Source of the DNA: Paralithodes platypus
Lineage: Eukaryota; Arthropoda; Malacostraca; Decapoda; Lithodidae
Length of the DNA stretch: 64,000 nt
NCBI GenBank assembly: GCA_032716605.1
Contig: CM064519.1
Location: forward strand, 30,248,205 to 30,312,204
Direction of reading: 5' to 3'
In this document: positions 37,685-48,790 of the stretch, in pieces
Position numbering within the stretch: the stretch's first letter is position 1
Layout of the letters: every line of letters begins with the position of its first letter
The notes under the pieces: generated by a model
What the model was told of the DNA's origin: nothing
What the model saw: only the letters and a program-made list of their open reading frames with translations
Databases searched by the model: none
Translations under genes and position numbers: made by a program

Positions 37685-38575
37685 GAACGCATTACCTGCT
37701 TACTTGCTTATGGTAGTCCATCGTAATCCGATGATGACGTCCTCTCCTACTAACATCCTCTATGGGTTCTCTGGTGACTGTAGAGACCAATCCTCGATGA
37801 GCACTGCCTGCCACAGTCAACACATTGAAGGTTTTGGGCAGGTGGGGATGGTGGTTGTTCCCGCCTTGCGTGCCTACGAGCACGCTTCTCACGCTGGTGG
37901 TTTTGGCGATCGGCTTCAAGAACTTCCACTCCATGATGGATGTGTCATCTCCAGTCTTCTCTGTTGGTCGCCAGATGCTCAAGGCTCGTGTGATCTATTC
38001 TGCATCTTTTTTAGAGTTTTCTTCAATTGGTCTTTGTATCGCAGCTTCGGTCCACCCACTGTCCTCCTGCCCTCATGAAGTTGACCGTAAAGCATTCTAC
38101 GTGGAAGTCTCTCCTCAGGCATTCGTATGACGTGGCCCACCCATCGAGGTTGGTGCTTTGCGATGGTTGCCTCTATGCTTATGTTATTTGTTCTCCATAG
38201 TATTGTGATATGGGGGATTCTGTCTTGCCAAGTGATGCCTAGGATCTTTTGGAGGCACCTGATGTGAAATGCTTTCAAAGGTTTGATGTTGAGTCGGTAT
38301 GTGGTCCAAGATTCACAGGTATAAAGCAAAGTTGGTATGCACACATAGTTGTAAATGGTCATTTTGTTCTAAAGGAAGCTGCTGCTTGTTTCTGACGGTG
38401 TTGTATCTCCTCGTCAAGGCTGGTGTTACATGAGAGGTAGCTGCCGAGGTACTGGAAAGATGGAACAGTTGTTAGCTCCTCTTCATATATTCTTAATATT
38501 GGTGGTTCAGGTGGCATGTCAGGTAATCATCTCTGACATAAAGGCATACATCCATTTTCTTTCTCTCAGCCTAAT
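37685..38575 (-). mobile_element. L-D: LINE 3' part with zinc-finger C-terminus, nested in L-B
   Basis: The minus strand reads FQYLGSYLSCNTSLDEEIQH, then TLLYTCESWTTYRLNIKPLK, then LGITWQDRIPHITIL, then RWVGHVIRMPEERLPRRMLY. About 150 bp further it gives QCVDCGRQCSSRIGLYSHQR-TH, a C-x2-C-x12-H-x3-H finger common at the end of RTE-like LINEs. The element is 5'-truncated: no palm motifs remain. L-B sequence resumes on its far side. Confidence 0.8.
37979..38530 (-). pseudogene. L-D polyprotein after the RT palm
   Basis: One open frame (37,979-38,362) covers CESWTTYRLNIKPLKAFHIR and GHVIRMPEERLPRRMLYGQL. The preceding FQYLGSYLS block is in the adjoining sequence to 38,530, with an intervening stop. 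It is expected to be RT thumb and connector. Confidence 0.75.
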
Positions 38576-39378
38576 GCATATAAATCTTGATTTACTCAAG
38601 CTTGTTCTATTGCTTCCGCAATTATGAGGAAGCATTCAATTGGTACCATCGCTTTCAAGCTCAAGAATTTTGTACTGTCTTTGTTTCTGCCCAGAATCAA
38701 GCCAAATCTACTCTTTCGCCAAAAACTCTTTCATCAATAGCAAATGCTCTGAACTTTCCAACTAGCTCATCCCAAGCTTTTGGGGATCTTGTGAAAAGCC
38801 TCTCCACAACTATTTCCCTCCTCTTTTCACTTCGACGGCACCACCATCACTTCTTCCTCTGACAAAGCTTACCTTTTCTCAAAGTTTCGCTAAAAACTCT
38901 ATTATGGAAGGTTCCGGTGTTATGTCTCCCTCTCCACCACCCTCTTTCTTACTTATGCCTAGTATCCAAATCTTTTCCAAGGATGCATTTACAGTCTGCT
39001 CTCTCTGGGCTTAATACTAAGAAGGCGTATGGACCAGATGGTGTTCCACCTGTTGTACTCAAACTCTGTTCTTTTTTGTTAACTTCTTGCTTAAGCAAAC
39101 TCTTCCATTTCTGACTTACCTCTGAAATAATTCCTTCTTGCTGGAAGTTTTCTCTCTTTCAACCTGTCCCAAAGAAGGGTGGCCGCTCTCAACCCTTTAG
39201 CTATCATCCAAATGTTCTTATTTGTTGCATCTCTAAGACTTCTGAGTCTATTCTTAATTCAAAAGAGAAGAGTAGATGAGGAATTTGGAAGGAATTCAAG
39301 TGAAAAATGGAGGGAGTGTAAGAAACTGTTCTCGAAAGAGCTCAAGAAAGTTAGGGAGGGTAGCATGGGAAGTAGTCT

Positions 39379-39622
39379 ATCTATCTATATATTGCCGGAC
39401 GCCGTGATCCCCGAAGGGGTGGCCACGAACGAAACGCCCCATCCATCTCTGCCCCCAGTCAGTCGACGCCCATCCTTCCATCCATCATGGCCTTTGCTCA
39501 TATAGTTCTTAACTCCATCCTTTCACCGCTCACTTGGTCTACCTCTCACTCTTGTACACTCTCTTAGTCATTATCTCGCTTCCCATACGTTCCACATGGC
39601 CAAACCATCTCAAGAAAGCAAT
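39379..39622 (-). mobile_element. inverted L-C 3' fragment inside L-C
   Basis: CTATCTATCTATATATTGCC is the reverse complement of the L-C tail. The rest up to TTCCACATGGCCAAACCATC mirrors 41,000-41,224. The L-C body continues on both sides (EEFGRNSSEKWRECKKLF left, the IDGVCGEMLRYGG region right). Confidence 0.8.
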
Positions 39623-39766
39623 AGAGAGTCGAAAGATGAAGGGAGCACTTCAACGAATTGTTGAATGTAAGGAATGAAACGCCTTCAAACATAGTTGGAT
39701 AGGGTATGGGAGGGAGAAGAAGAGAAGTAGTGGAGGAGGAGGAGGTGGTGGATCAGGAGGTCAGAA

Positions 39767-40631
39767 GTGTGTGAAGCCTTGAAAAGAGTGAAGATATGGA
39801 AAGCATCAGGAATAGATGGAGTGTGTGGGGAAATGCTGAGGTATGGTGGTGAGATAGTGATTGAATGGGTATGGAAAATGTGCAAGCTAGCATGGGAGAA
39901 GGGAAGTGCGCCTGATGCCTGGAAGACAGGCATAATAGTCCCCCTGAATAAAGGTAAAGGGGAAAGAGGAGTGTGGTAATCACCGGGGGGATATGTCTTT
40001 CAAGCTTAGTATTGAAGATGTACAGTAGGGTAGTGATAGAGAGAGTGAGAGCGAGAATAGATAAATGGGTAGGTGACGAGCAGGGCGGGTTTAGGAAGGG
40101 AAGAGGATGTGTAGACCAGATTTTTGCCTTTAAATGTGTCTTGGAGAAATACCTGGAGAAGGGACAAAAGTTGTATGCTGCCTTTATGGATTTGGAGAAG
40201 GTCTATGACGGAGTGGATAGAGAAGGTTTTTGGAATGAACTGAGAATATACAGAGTAGATGACAAGATGCTGATAGTAGTGAAGGGCATGTATGAGGGTG
40301 CAAAGGCGTCAGTACATGTGGAGAATGAACAGAACGAGTTCTTTGATCTGATATTGGGTTAAAGCAAGGGTGTGTGATGTCCCCATGGTTGTTCAATATA
40401 TGTAAGGATGGAGTCATGAAAGAAATACAAGGAAGAGCAGTGGATGTTGGTGTACCGCAGATAAGGAAAGGAAATGAGTGGAAGTTGCCTGTACTGCTTT
40501 TTGCTGACGATACAGTTCTGATGAGCGATAGTGAATGGGAGTTGCAGGGTCTGGTAAATATGTTTGGAATAGTGTGTGAAAAACAGAATCTGAAGGTACA
40601 TGCGGGGGAAGTGTATAGTTATGGTCTTTGA
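39767..40631 (+). pseudogene. L-C reverse transcriptase domain
   Basis: Frames covering 39,767-39,979, 39,973-40,362 and 40,374-40,631 together carry the fingers and palm motifs including FADD. The frame changes at about 39,975 and 40,362 are indels. Asp of the first block is changed (MDLEKVYD keeps the first Asp; K replaces the usual A of KAYD). Confidence 0.8.
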
Positions 40632-40677
40632 AAGGGGTGCAGTCACTGAGTGTGAGGTAAGGTTGACTGGTTAGGCT

Positions 40678-41221
40678 ATGGAGAATATCAGCTCATTTAA
40701 GTATTTGGACAGTGTGTTGATTAATTATGAGAGTATAGATGAAGAAGTGTGGGTGAGGGTGCAACAGGGGAAGAGGGTTGTAGGAATGCTAACTTTGACG
40801 TACGGGAGTGAAGGATGGACGTTGTTGGAGAGACACAAACCAAGAGTGAGAGGGGTGGAAATGAGTTACTTGACAAGTGCGTGCAGAGTTACATGGAGAA
40901 ATAGACAGTCAAATTAGAAAGTATGAGAGTGGTGTGGTGTGGAGTGGATGTACAGTAGATGTGCTGGAAAGTGTGAAAAGGAAAACCTTGAGATGGTTCG
41001 GCCATGTGGAACATATGGATAGCGAGAGAATGACAAAGAGAATGACGAAGAGAGTGTACGAGAGTGAAGTGGAAGGACAAAGAAGGAGAGGCGTTAAGAA
41101 ATATATGCGTGAAAGCACTGCTGGATGGGAGGAGAGGCGTAAACTGATTGGGGACAGAGGTGCATGGGGCGATTCATTCATGGCCACCCATTCGGGGATC
41201 ACAGCGTCCAGCAATAGATAG
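40678..41221 (+). pseudogene. L-C C-terminal part
   Basis: SSFKYLDSVLINYESIDEEV and TLTYGSEGWTLLERHKPRVR, then, after a frame change, VLESVKRKTLRWFGHVEHMD and VYESEVEGQRRRG. This is the usual LINE thumb/connector, followed by the (GATA)n tail. Confidence 0.8.
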
Positions 41222-41614
41222 ATAGTATTTAAGTAGGAGAGCAAGTGGTGTAAAAACCTGAGTATTACATAAACATCAAGAAAAAGTTGCAACATGAGCG
41301 TTATATTTCATGAAACAAAACTAATATAGAAGCATATTAAATGTTGTGGCTAATGAAGATATTTAAAGTCGTGCAACAAGAATTTTGTATTGTAGAAAAA
41401 GAGAATATTAAGTATGCATAGCAAGCGGTGCAAGGAGAGCGAAAAGGTTCAGAATGAGAAGAAGTTTAGAAAATAGTTATAAACGAGCGTGATAGTGCAT
41501 ATAGCGAAAATATATGGATAACATAGCAAGTAATGCAACACTATCTTTGCACTGCAGAAATTGAGAATATTAAGAACGCCTAGAAAGTTGTGCAGATAGA
41601 ATATCCTGACCCAT

Positions 41615-41800
41615 TAACGATTGTGACGTGTTAGAATAATTTCTTCTGGCTATAATTTGACTATTTTATTCAGCTTAGGAAGAACTTGAGAGAGCTGGAG
41701 AGTTTGATCGCGATCATAATTATGTACTCCTCTCATTCCTAGAGATCCATACTAAGCTGCAAACATCGTCTATGAGAACCAAAATGTCCATTCATTTCAC
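41615..41800. mobile_element. TTAA-type MITE T1, decayed
   Basis: CATTAACGATTGTGACGTGT, then TATTTTATTCAGCTTAGGAA and TACTAAGCTGCAAACATCGT follow T1 order; the right end is eroded. Confidence 0.6.
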
Positions 41801-41859
41801 TACACTAAACAAGCACACCAAACTTGTTTTCCAATACACCACAACACATTATTATGTTT

Positions 41860-41935
41860 GCTCTGTCACTCTTTCAACTTTGGGGGAGACACTTGTTGTA
41901 GGCAGCTTTGCCCTTTGTTCCTTCAAACACATAGC
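41860..41935 (+). mobile_element. L-B 3' end fragment
   Basis: TCTGTCACTCTTTCAACTTT, then GGGGGAGACACTTGTTGTAG, then GCAGCTTTGCCCTTTGTTCC match the L-B end at 43,398-43,460. Confidence 0.75.
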
Positions 41936-42104
41936 GAAAATATAGTGTAAACAACTGCAAGGGTTAGGAGCATAGCAAGTGGCACAGGAAGGCGGCTACA
42001 TTGCAGAAAGCGAGAGTGTTGTGAGGGTGGAGCAATTAGAGGCCAGCTGAGGAACCCTTTGTGGCGGTAATGGAAACCGGGCACTTTTGTCGTCGGCGTT
42101 GCGA

Positions 42105-42538
42105 TGTATCCCTCAAGGAATTCGGGGGCCACAGTTGCCTTCGATCTTTTTCTCTCTTTCTCTGGCTTGTTTCCATTCGGCCCCATTCAGCCTACTGTTT
42201 TAAGACGTTTACCCCCATCCAGGTGTCAATATTTTCATGGCGAGCGGTAGCGAGCCAGCATATATATATTGTTTTGTTTTGACAGCAAGCTAAATTTGTA
42301 CATTTTTCGATAGAAAAATGTCTCCGGCGAAGCCGGATTTCTCCATACAATGCTGGCTCGCTATCGCTCGCCAGGAAGAAATCGACACCTGGATAGGGAT
42401 AAACGTCTTAAAACAGTTGGCTGAATGGGGCCGAATGGATACAAGCCAGGGAAAGAGAGAAAAGGAGAGAAAGATAAAAAAAAAAAAAAAAACGGTAACC
42501 CCCCCTTAAGGAAACTGGGGGCCACGGTTGCCTTCGAT
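42105..42538. mobile_element. foldback element FB1 related to hairpin MITE T2
   Basis: Arms 42,162-42,262 and 42,349-42,450 are inverted copies (TTCGGCCCCATTCAGCC, GTTTTAAGACGTTTA, GCGAGCGGTAGCGAGCCAGC). The loop contains TACATTTTTCGATAGAAAAA, then TGTCTCCGGCGAAGCCGG, two perfect small hairpins shared with T2. It is flanked by near-identical direct repeats (42,105-42,145 and 42,499-42,538) ending GCCACAGTTGCCTTCGAT / GCCACGGTTGCCTTCGAT. Confidence 0.8.
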
Positions 42539-43024
42539 TTATTTTTATTTTTTTTCCCCTTCCCCGTCAGTGCTTTCCGAGGTGTGCATATTAATTTATA
42601 GTGGAGCAGCAGCGTTTTGGGTTCGAGGTTTGGTCTTTTTGTAGCTGCTCATTGTTGTATATTTTTTGAGTGGTTCGATTTTGACAATGGGCTACTCACA
42701 ATAGATATTTTCTTACCCTCCGTACTGAATTATCCTCCTTATGTTTATTATTCTTTATCAGTTTCTGTTCTACGTCTTTATATAGTTCATCCTTATTTAG
42801 TTTCTTCAATGTTTGTATTAGTAGGAGTCGAAACAAAATATTAACTGCTGTGAAATAAGGAATGGTGCATTGCATACGGCTCTGGACATGTGCATTCACA
42901 AGAAAGCCTTAACTCTGAATCTCGCTAGCACAGATTAGATTGATTTGTGCCCATATATGGTCTTGAATTCGAGCACAGGAGTTGCATTCAAGTCTACTGT
43001 TTCTGTTCAGTAAATTTCATTTAA
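42539..43024. other. unassigned sequence
   Basis: AT-rich with short frames; nothing definite. A weak frame at 42,617-42,844 shows no motif. Confidence 0.35.
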
Positions 43025-43490
43025 CAGTTGAGGCCAACTCGAAGCAGTAAACTTCCATTGGTAAAAGGAAACATTGAACATGCTGTCGACTATTTACAAA
43101 CATACACGCCGCAATGTTTCATCTCTTTCACTCTTATAACGCTATTACAACAATCGGTGTTCTCTCAGTGCATATGGCGAGTGGGAGGCACCCACCTTTC
43201 AATGCAATACCACTCCTATTCTGTCAAGATCTCCAACCCAAGAACTAAATGAAAATCGTAGTCTTCCTTCTACTCAGCAAGTGAACTCTGGAACTCTCTC
43301 CCTCAATGTTCTCATTCTTTCATCCTGACTTAGACTGCTTTAAAATATGTGTGTCCAGGCATTATGACTCTAACGTACAGTACCTTGAATTTGGCTCAGT
43401 CACTCTTTCAACTTTGGGGGAGACACTTGTTATAGGCAGCTTTGCGTTTCGTTTACTTCAATCGCACAGAAAACAAAATAAGTCTTATAA
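43025..43490 (+). mobile_element. L-B 3' part, decayed
   Basis: ACAAACATACACGCCGCAAT, then a CAGCAAGTGAACTCTGGAAC block (SKLWNSLP-like) and the end CAACTTTGGGGGAGACACTT, then GTTATAGGCAGCTTTGC. The C-terminal coding and 3' UTR of L-B. Confidence 0.75.
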
Positions 43491-43904
43491 TTCGTGCCTT
43501 TCGTTTGGCTTCTTCATATTGCTACAACTAATGACGATTGTTCCAAAACGTGCCCATATAGTAGACACTTCTTCCTACGTCGGGATGTGTCTTACATTTA
43601 TCTCTTAAAAATCTACGTGTGGTATTGGTTGACCCCACTACCACGAATGCATTTGTTTTTGCTGGGTTGTCATCCAGATTTGAAACACCATTTGATATTT
43701 GGCTTAAATAAAGGAGTATTTCATATGGTTGCGTATTTTCACCTCCGTAACCTAACAAATGTATCTACAATTCAATTCCCACTACAAGGTTTAATATCTT
43801 CAACGCCAAAGTGTACTAATCCAAAGCCTGTCGTATTGCTCTGCAAAATCTGGACTACTTGTTATTCATATACTGTATATATAATTATATATAATATTTT
43901 TGTT
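43491..43904. other. unassigned sequence
   Basis: An open plus frame (43,494-44,006) has no recognisable motif and runs into an antisense L-B tail, so I do not call it a gene. Confidence 0.35.
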
Positions 43905-44615
43905 TGTTTTTGTGTTTTGTCTATGTGTGTGAAGGAGACAAAAGGCAAAACTGCCTCTAACAAGTGTCTCCCCAGAGTTAAAAAAGTTATAGAAAGCCAG
44001 AGTTAAGGTACGTTAGAGTCAAAATATCTGGACACATGGAGCTTAAATCAGTTCAAATCATAGAATGAGGGAAAGACAGATTGAGGGAGAGTGTTCCAGA
44101 ACTTACTTGTTGAGTATAAGAAAGACTGGGAAATCCGGTTCACTCTTGGGTAGGACAGAATAGAGATGGGATTGTGTTGAAAGACAGGTGCTCTTCATTC
44201 TCTGTAAGGCAGGAGGTATACATTGAAAAAGTTCTGACCAACATTGATTATTGCAATAGTGGTAGAAGAGTGAGCAAAATGCTTCATGGTGACGTATAGA
44301 GATAGATTAAAGGGAATTAATAAGAGGAGGTGAATTGGTAAGACAAAATTATTTTGCCTCTACCCTTTGGACAAGTGTTGTATGGGTTGAACCTCTCCAC
44401 ACAATACTCAATACATGGGTTCACTGTGCCCCTGATCAGATCAAGAAGCTGTGCAGGGGTAAAGAACCCACAGAGACGGTTGAGCACACCTAAAATTTTC
44501 TGGGAAACTGTATTAGCAAGTGTGGTGACATGATCTTTCCAAGTAAGGTCAAAAGAAAAAGATACACCAAGAATATTGAGATAGGATGTAGGGTTGATTT
44601 GAATATTTGTTGAAA
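43905..44615 (-). mobile_element. L-B 3' part, minus-strand copy
   Basis: Plus-strand GAAGGAGACAAAAGGCAAAA to CACAGAGACGGTTGAGCACA and CACCAAGAATATTGAGATAG correspond to 21,855-24,900 of the best copy, without the LTR-like insertion. Coding is destroyed by indels. Confidence 0.8.
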
Positions 44616-45330
44616 TTATTCAACAAACATGCAAATCGACCCTTCATCACCTCCTCTTATTACAGTGTTATTAACAAAAGGTCCATACGATTTCCATCTT
44701 AGTATAAAAGGTAGTCTACTGTTCATCAAGTAAACAAACCAAGCTCTGTTTGCAATACCTTTCTCTGCTTGACATACCATAACTATACTTTTTATTCTCG
44801 CCTGCTTCTGTATACCGCGCACTGCACCTTATATTATCATACCATATCCATACCATTTATTTATCACCATACCACCGCTTCTTCACCACACGATCCCCTG
44901 CCCACCATACCCTATATTTTGCTCTATCCCATCTCCTGCTCCCCGTATATCCTTCTCTTGTCCATACTGTCTTTTGTTTCCTATGCCATTCTCTGTTCCC
45001 AATACCTTCTTATGCTCACCATATACCACCTTCTTCTCTACCTATCCTTTATGCCAGCCACATCATCCCCAGTTCTTCAAACGATGTCCTGGTTTTCATT
45101 ATCATATCCAGCTCTTTACACTATCTCCTCCCCATACCATCATCTGATCTTGAGGCCATCATGTTTTTCCATTTCAACTTTTACAATCCTTCTCGTTTTA
45201 TCTACCCATCATTCTCTGTGCGTGGATAACGCATGTGTTACGATACCTTATCCTTCTTATCCTTCGCCCGCATTCCTCCATGTCTTGCCCATCATGCCAT
45301 TGCTTGTTCCTCATTACCATCCCCCTCTCT
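44616..45330. other. C/T-rich unassigned DNA
   Basis: A pyrimidine-rich start of the degenerate satellite below. TATAAAAG occurs at 44,703 but without a supporting exon. Confidence 0.4.
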
Positions 45331-45895
45331 TCATACCAACCACCATCAATTTGTCTTCCTCTCCATATAGCTTCCTCGGGTTTAATGCATAATCGTCTCC
45401 TCTCCAAATAATTTCCTACGTTTCAGGCCATCCACCGCCCCCCTCTCTTCATCTCACTATTGCCTCCTTGGGTTCTCTTATGCACCATCTTCTTTTCTCC
45501 ATATAATCTGTTTTCTCGTCCCTCCTGCTTCCTTTATTACCATACACCGCTTGCCTTTCTTCGTCTCCATATTGCTTGCTCGGGTTCTCTTGCACAACAT
45601 CGAATCCTCTCCAAATAATCCCCATCACTTTCTCTCAAATAGTCTTTCATTTTACATCCCATCCACCGTCTATCTTATTCTCCTCCTTATGGCTTCTTCA
45701 GGTTCTCCTATACAACATTTTTCCTCTGCAGTATTTCTCCTTTACAGCATTTCTCCTCTGCAGCATTTCTCCTCTACATCATTTCTCCTCTATACCAAAC
45801 CGCCTCCTGCATTTTAATATCAATCATCCCTCACCTTCCTTCATCTCCATATCACTATCTCGTGTTCTCCTATACAGCATCTTCCTTCCTCCTTC
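45331..45895. repeat. degenerate ~100-160 bp C/T-rich tandem repeat
   Basis: The string CTTCCTCGGGTTCTCnTATnCA and CTCCTCTCCAAATAAT recur at about 45,371, 45,468, 45,569, 45,693 and 45,856. Nested inside, 45,716-45,790 has five units close to CAGCATTTCTCCTCTA. Confidence 0.65.
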
Positions 45896-46031
45896 GTCCG
45901 GGGTCGGCGGTGGCGGTGCTGGGTGCCGTGTATTGACTGATGCACTTAGCGCAACTCCCTTTCTTCCCCTGTCTCCCTCGCAGTTCCCTGACTTGCCTAA
46001 GATTAATGACGGAGGCAAGTTTGGCTAGGCT

Positions 46032-46033
<2 letters not shown>

Positions 46034-46088
<55 letters not shown>
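46034..46088. repeat. (CT)n microsatellite
   Basis: About 27 CT units. Confidence 0.97.
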
Positions 46089-46092
<4 letters not shown>

Positions 46093-47399
46093 TAATAAAT
46101 TGTTGAAATTTCATAAGTAATAAAAGACATGCATAATTATGCGATATATCAATAATACGAGTTAATAGGTCATGTACATTGAATTTAGTTCCAAAATATT
46201 TGTCCTATTTTCTTAATTCACTATGCTAGGAGATTCGACCAAGTAACCTTAGCACTGTAGACTAGTAGACCTTTAACCCAAAATCTAGTGAATATATAAT
46301 ATATACATATATAATATATATATAATTTGAGAGACAGAGTGAGAGTGATAGTGAGTTGGATACAAACAAAACATGTGTGTATGTTACAATACCTTTGTCA
46401 TTCGAAAGTCGACATCCCATATAACCTTGTTGCCAAATTATTTACATTAGCTTCTCGAAGCTGAAGGAACACAGTAAGCATACAGAAACTAGATTTGTGG
46501 TATGTGTGTGAATGTCCATTTTACTCACACTGATTTGCTATACAGTAAATTATTAACTCAATTGTCTTGTAGGATATCGACCCATATATAGGTTTCGGGA
46601 GGGATCGACTGTCTGACTTACTTAAATATTTAGTATACAGATATATTGGCTGTTGAATGGGTATGTGCATCCTCTCACTTCCGAGCTGAAAGTTTCTCTG
46701 CACAGTCTGTGTTTATCTAGGAATAAACAAAAATGGGATTAGTTACAATCATTTCTTTCATTCAATATCGAATGATAACCTCATGAATTCAATAGTTCAT
46801 ATATGCACATATAATGCATATGTAAGATTGGGATTAGTATGATAGGGGAAGCAATTAAATATGACCATTAATCAATAACAAATATAAGTATTGATTAACT
46901 GGGACTTTTCTAATTCTTATCCATTATATAATAAACAAAAGTCTATGGCTGGATCACATCTTCTTTGGTGGTATACAGTAGAGTCATGGTCAAAAGTCGT
47001 CATCCAACTCGACCACAGTTTGCAAATCTTTGTCCATTATTATACCGCATTAAAATAATTGTCGAGTACAAATGTGTGCTATCTTTGAACTATAAGATGT
47101 ATAGTATAAATAAATAAATAATGATAATAATACACAAGAGAGAAAATATATCTTAGTGAAATGCTAAATCAATAAGGATCTTGAATGTTCAAATAATGTC
47201 ATTAAGAGTTCTCTTTCTCATCTCTTTGTCTCCCATATACAGTGATTGAGTCTGTTATCAGTGATGGTATCCTGGCACCTATCACGTAGTCCATTCCTTT
47301 CTCCTGAGAATGTATTTTGTTTATTATGTTTACTTTTTAAAAAATCATACATATTTTTATGCAATTCATATTGACAACATTTTTCGTTCTTTTTCACAG
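46089..47399. other. unassigned AT-rich DNA (likely intron or intergenic)
   Basis: No repeat or gene recognised. It is followed by a polypyrimidine tract and AG at 47,384-47,399. Confidence 0.4.
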
Positions 47400-47443
47400 T
47401 GGCGCTGTGGAAGCTACAGAGATATCTACATCCCTCAAGAAAG
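47400..47443 (+). CDS. candidate 44-nt internal exon, unknown gene
   Basis: The left side is a strong acceptor: ATTTTTCGTTCTTTTTCACAG ends at 47,399. The right side is a consensus donor: GAAAG followed by GTAAGT at 47,444. All three frames are open, reading WRCGSYRDIYIPQE, GAVEATEISTSLKK or ALWKLQRYLHPSRK. GC content is higher than in the flanks and it overlaps no repeat family I could identify. I do not recognise the protein. Chance splice-site pairing is the main alternative. Confidence 0.45.
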
Positions 47444-47941
47444 GTAAGTCTTTCATTTGATAATTGGCCAAAATGTATTTTTTTATTTTATGCTATAGTT
47501 ATATATGATTTCACACTTATATCTTATAGTTTGCCTAAACAAAATACGTGACTTAAGAAACTGGAAAATTTACAGTTGCGCTCAAATGTAATTTACTGTG
47601 TACAGTTTCAACGTGTTTCCTCTTTTGATAGAATAAATAAGTAGTGTCATTGTATGGACAAGGCTTAAGTACAAATGGCTTTGTGCATGTGTATTATTAA
47701 GATATATTGTTTTATTTGTTTGATGGTGGATATCTTTAAAATGTAATTACTAGAAGTAGAGCATGTAGCCAATCAACGTCCGTCACAGTCACCGTTGCCT
47801 CTGCACAGTTACCCTCATTTTTTTATTTGCGTTTTTTGTTTACGTGCCAGCAGTCAAGGTGTGTCACGTGAGACCTCTCGGGTAGTACGAGCTCAAGGTA
47901 TGTGAGGGAACTAAAAATACGAGGGTCATACGGCTATATTC
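47444..47941. other. unassigned AT-rich DNA
   Basis: Would be intron if the 44-nt exon is real. Nothing else seen. Confidence 0.35.
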
Positions 47942-47945
47942 TTAA

Positions 47946-48264
47946 GAGGAGAAATTTAGTTTGCTCCTTAGACCTCCATCAAACTTAACAACAAAAATAC
48001 CCACAAGACCCTCCTTCGAGACAAATGTGTACATTTTTCGGCAGAAAAATTTCCAGGCCATAAGCTGTTTCCTCAAAAATTACAGGTTCGCCAGGAAAAA
48101 TTCAACACATAAAATGTACTAAAGGTCTTCAAATTACCAGATATCGGGTGAAAGGTCTTAAAATCACCAAACTAATGGTGCGACCGTCTTAAAATATCAA
48201 AACTAATGGAGTTGAACATGAGGAAGAATGGGGTCTAGAAAAAAACTTAAGTGAAAATATTCCC
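47946..48264 (+). mobile_element. hairpin MITE T2, TTAA-flanked
   Basis: TTAA at 47,942-47,945 and 48,265-48,268. Order: AGACCTCCATCAAACTTAAC, GTACATTTTTCGGCAGAAAA, a CACCAAACTAATGG block, AACATGAGGAAGAATGGGGT, and end ATTCCC-TTAA. It lacks part of the core. Confidence 0.8.
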
Positions 48265-48354
48265 TTAACACTTATATACAATGACGCCAATCTTAAGAAT
48301 TATGTGGTTTTCATTGGACAATTAAATATAGTTTATGACAAACTTGTGCTAGTT

Positions 48355-48475
48355 AGACTTTAGAGGGTTAACTAAGATATATTTCCCCCTTTTAGATTCT
48401 TCCTAAGCTGCGTAAAATCGCTTAATGATAACTTGAATAAATTGTAAAATACCGTCATAGGTACAATAAGGGTTA
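48355..48475. mobile_element. TTAA-type MITE T1, partial
   Basis: GATTCTTCCTAAGCTGCGTA, then AAATCGCTTAATGATAACTT and ACCGTCATAGGTACAATAAG-GG correspond to the right half of T1. Confidence 0.6.
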
Positions 48476-48659
48476 GGCGTAGGGGAATTGCGTTGTCTAT
48501 CCATTATTGAACGAAAACTATGGAGCCTAGAGTGATTTATGAAAGCAAACTCTATATCACCCATGAGTTGCATGAACTTTGCAATATACTCGTATTTGTA
48601 TTTATATCGTTTTTCCGGGGTAACAGTTAACTGAAGGAATGATTCTAAAATATAGTCAA

Positions 48660-48790
48660 TACTTTTTTTTTCTATGTGAGTGAAGGAGACAAAAGACAGA
48701 AATGCCTGTAGCGAGTGCCTGCCCTAGAGTTGAAAGAATGACTGGGCCAAAATCAATGGATATACTAACGTTTGAGATGAAAAATATAGT
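48660..48790 (-). mobile_element. L-B 3' end fragment, minus strand
   Basis: A T-run, then CTATGTGAGTGAAGGAGACA, then AAATGCCTGTAGCGAGTGCC, the L-B tail intact at the site where the LTR-like insertion sits in the 21.9-kb copy. Confidence 0.75.

Larger units (their letters stand above)
36825..39258 (+). mobile_element. L-B LINE, plus-strand copy with endonuclease, split by L-D
   Basis: The endonuclease part (36,825-37,680) reads SKYVCAVYLSPNTTDFPSFF, then DNSILGDINVHHHQWLSSHF (GDFNVHH site changed to GDINVHH) and [12 protein letters not shown] sequence near 37,520. It resumes at about 38,600 with ITSSSDKAYLFSKF-like sequence and SGLNTKKAYGPDGVPPVVLK at 38,998-39,057. L-D lies between. The copy is truncated at 39,258 by L-C. 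It supplies the endonuclease sequence used to recognise the other L-B fragments. Confidence 0.85.
39259..41236 (+). mobile_element. L-C: LINE with (GATA)n tail, containing an inverted piece of its own family
   Basis: RT motifs on the plus strand: KASGIDGVCGEMLRYGGEIV, DEQGGFRKGRGCVDQIF, LYAAFMDLEKVYDGVDREGF, KQGCVMSPWLFNI and VLLFADDTVLMSDSE, then LRWFGHVEHMDSERMTKR near the end. The tail is AATAGATAGATAG at 41,212-41,224. It is broken by frameshifts and by the inverted fragment at 39,379-39,622. It is probably RTE- or L2-related; clade not fixed. Confidence 0.85.

Noticed and set aside
43494..44006. 170-residue plus frame
   Set aside because: No motif; its end is the antisense of an L-B tail.
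44703..44710. TATAAAAG as a promoter
   Set aside because: No initiator at the right spacing and no exon or donor downstream.
46230..46290. Another tRNA-like head (GGTCGAATCTCC on the minus strand)
   Set aside because: Only a weak B-box match and no acceptable A box at the right distance.
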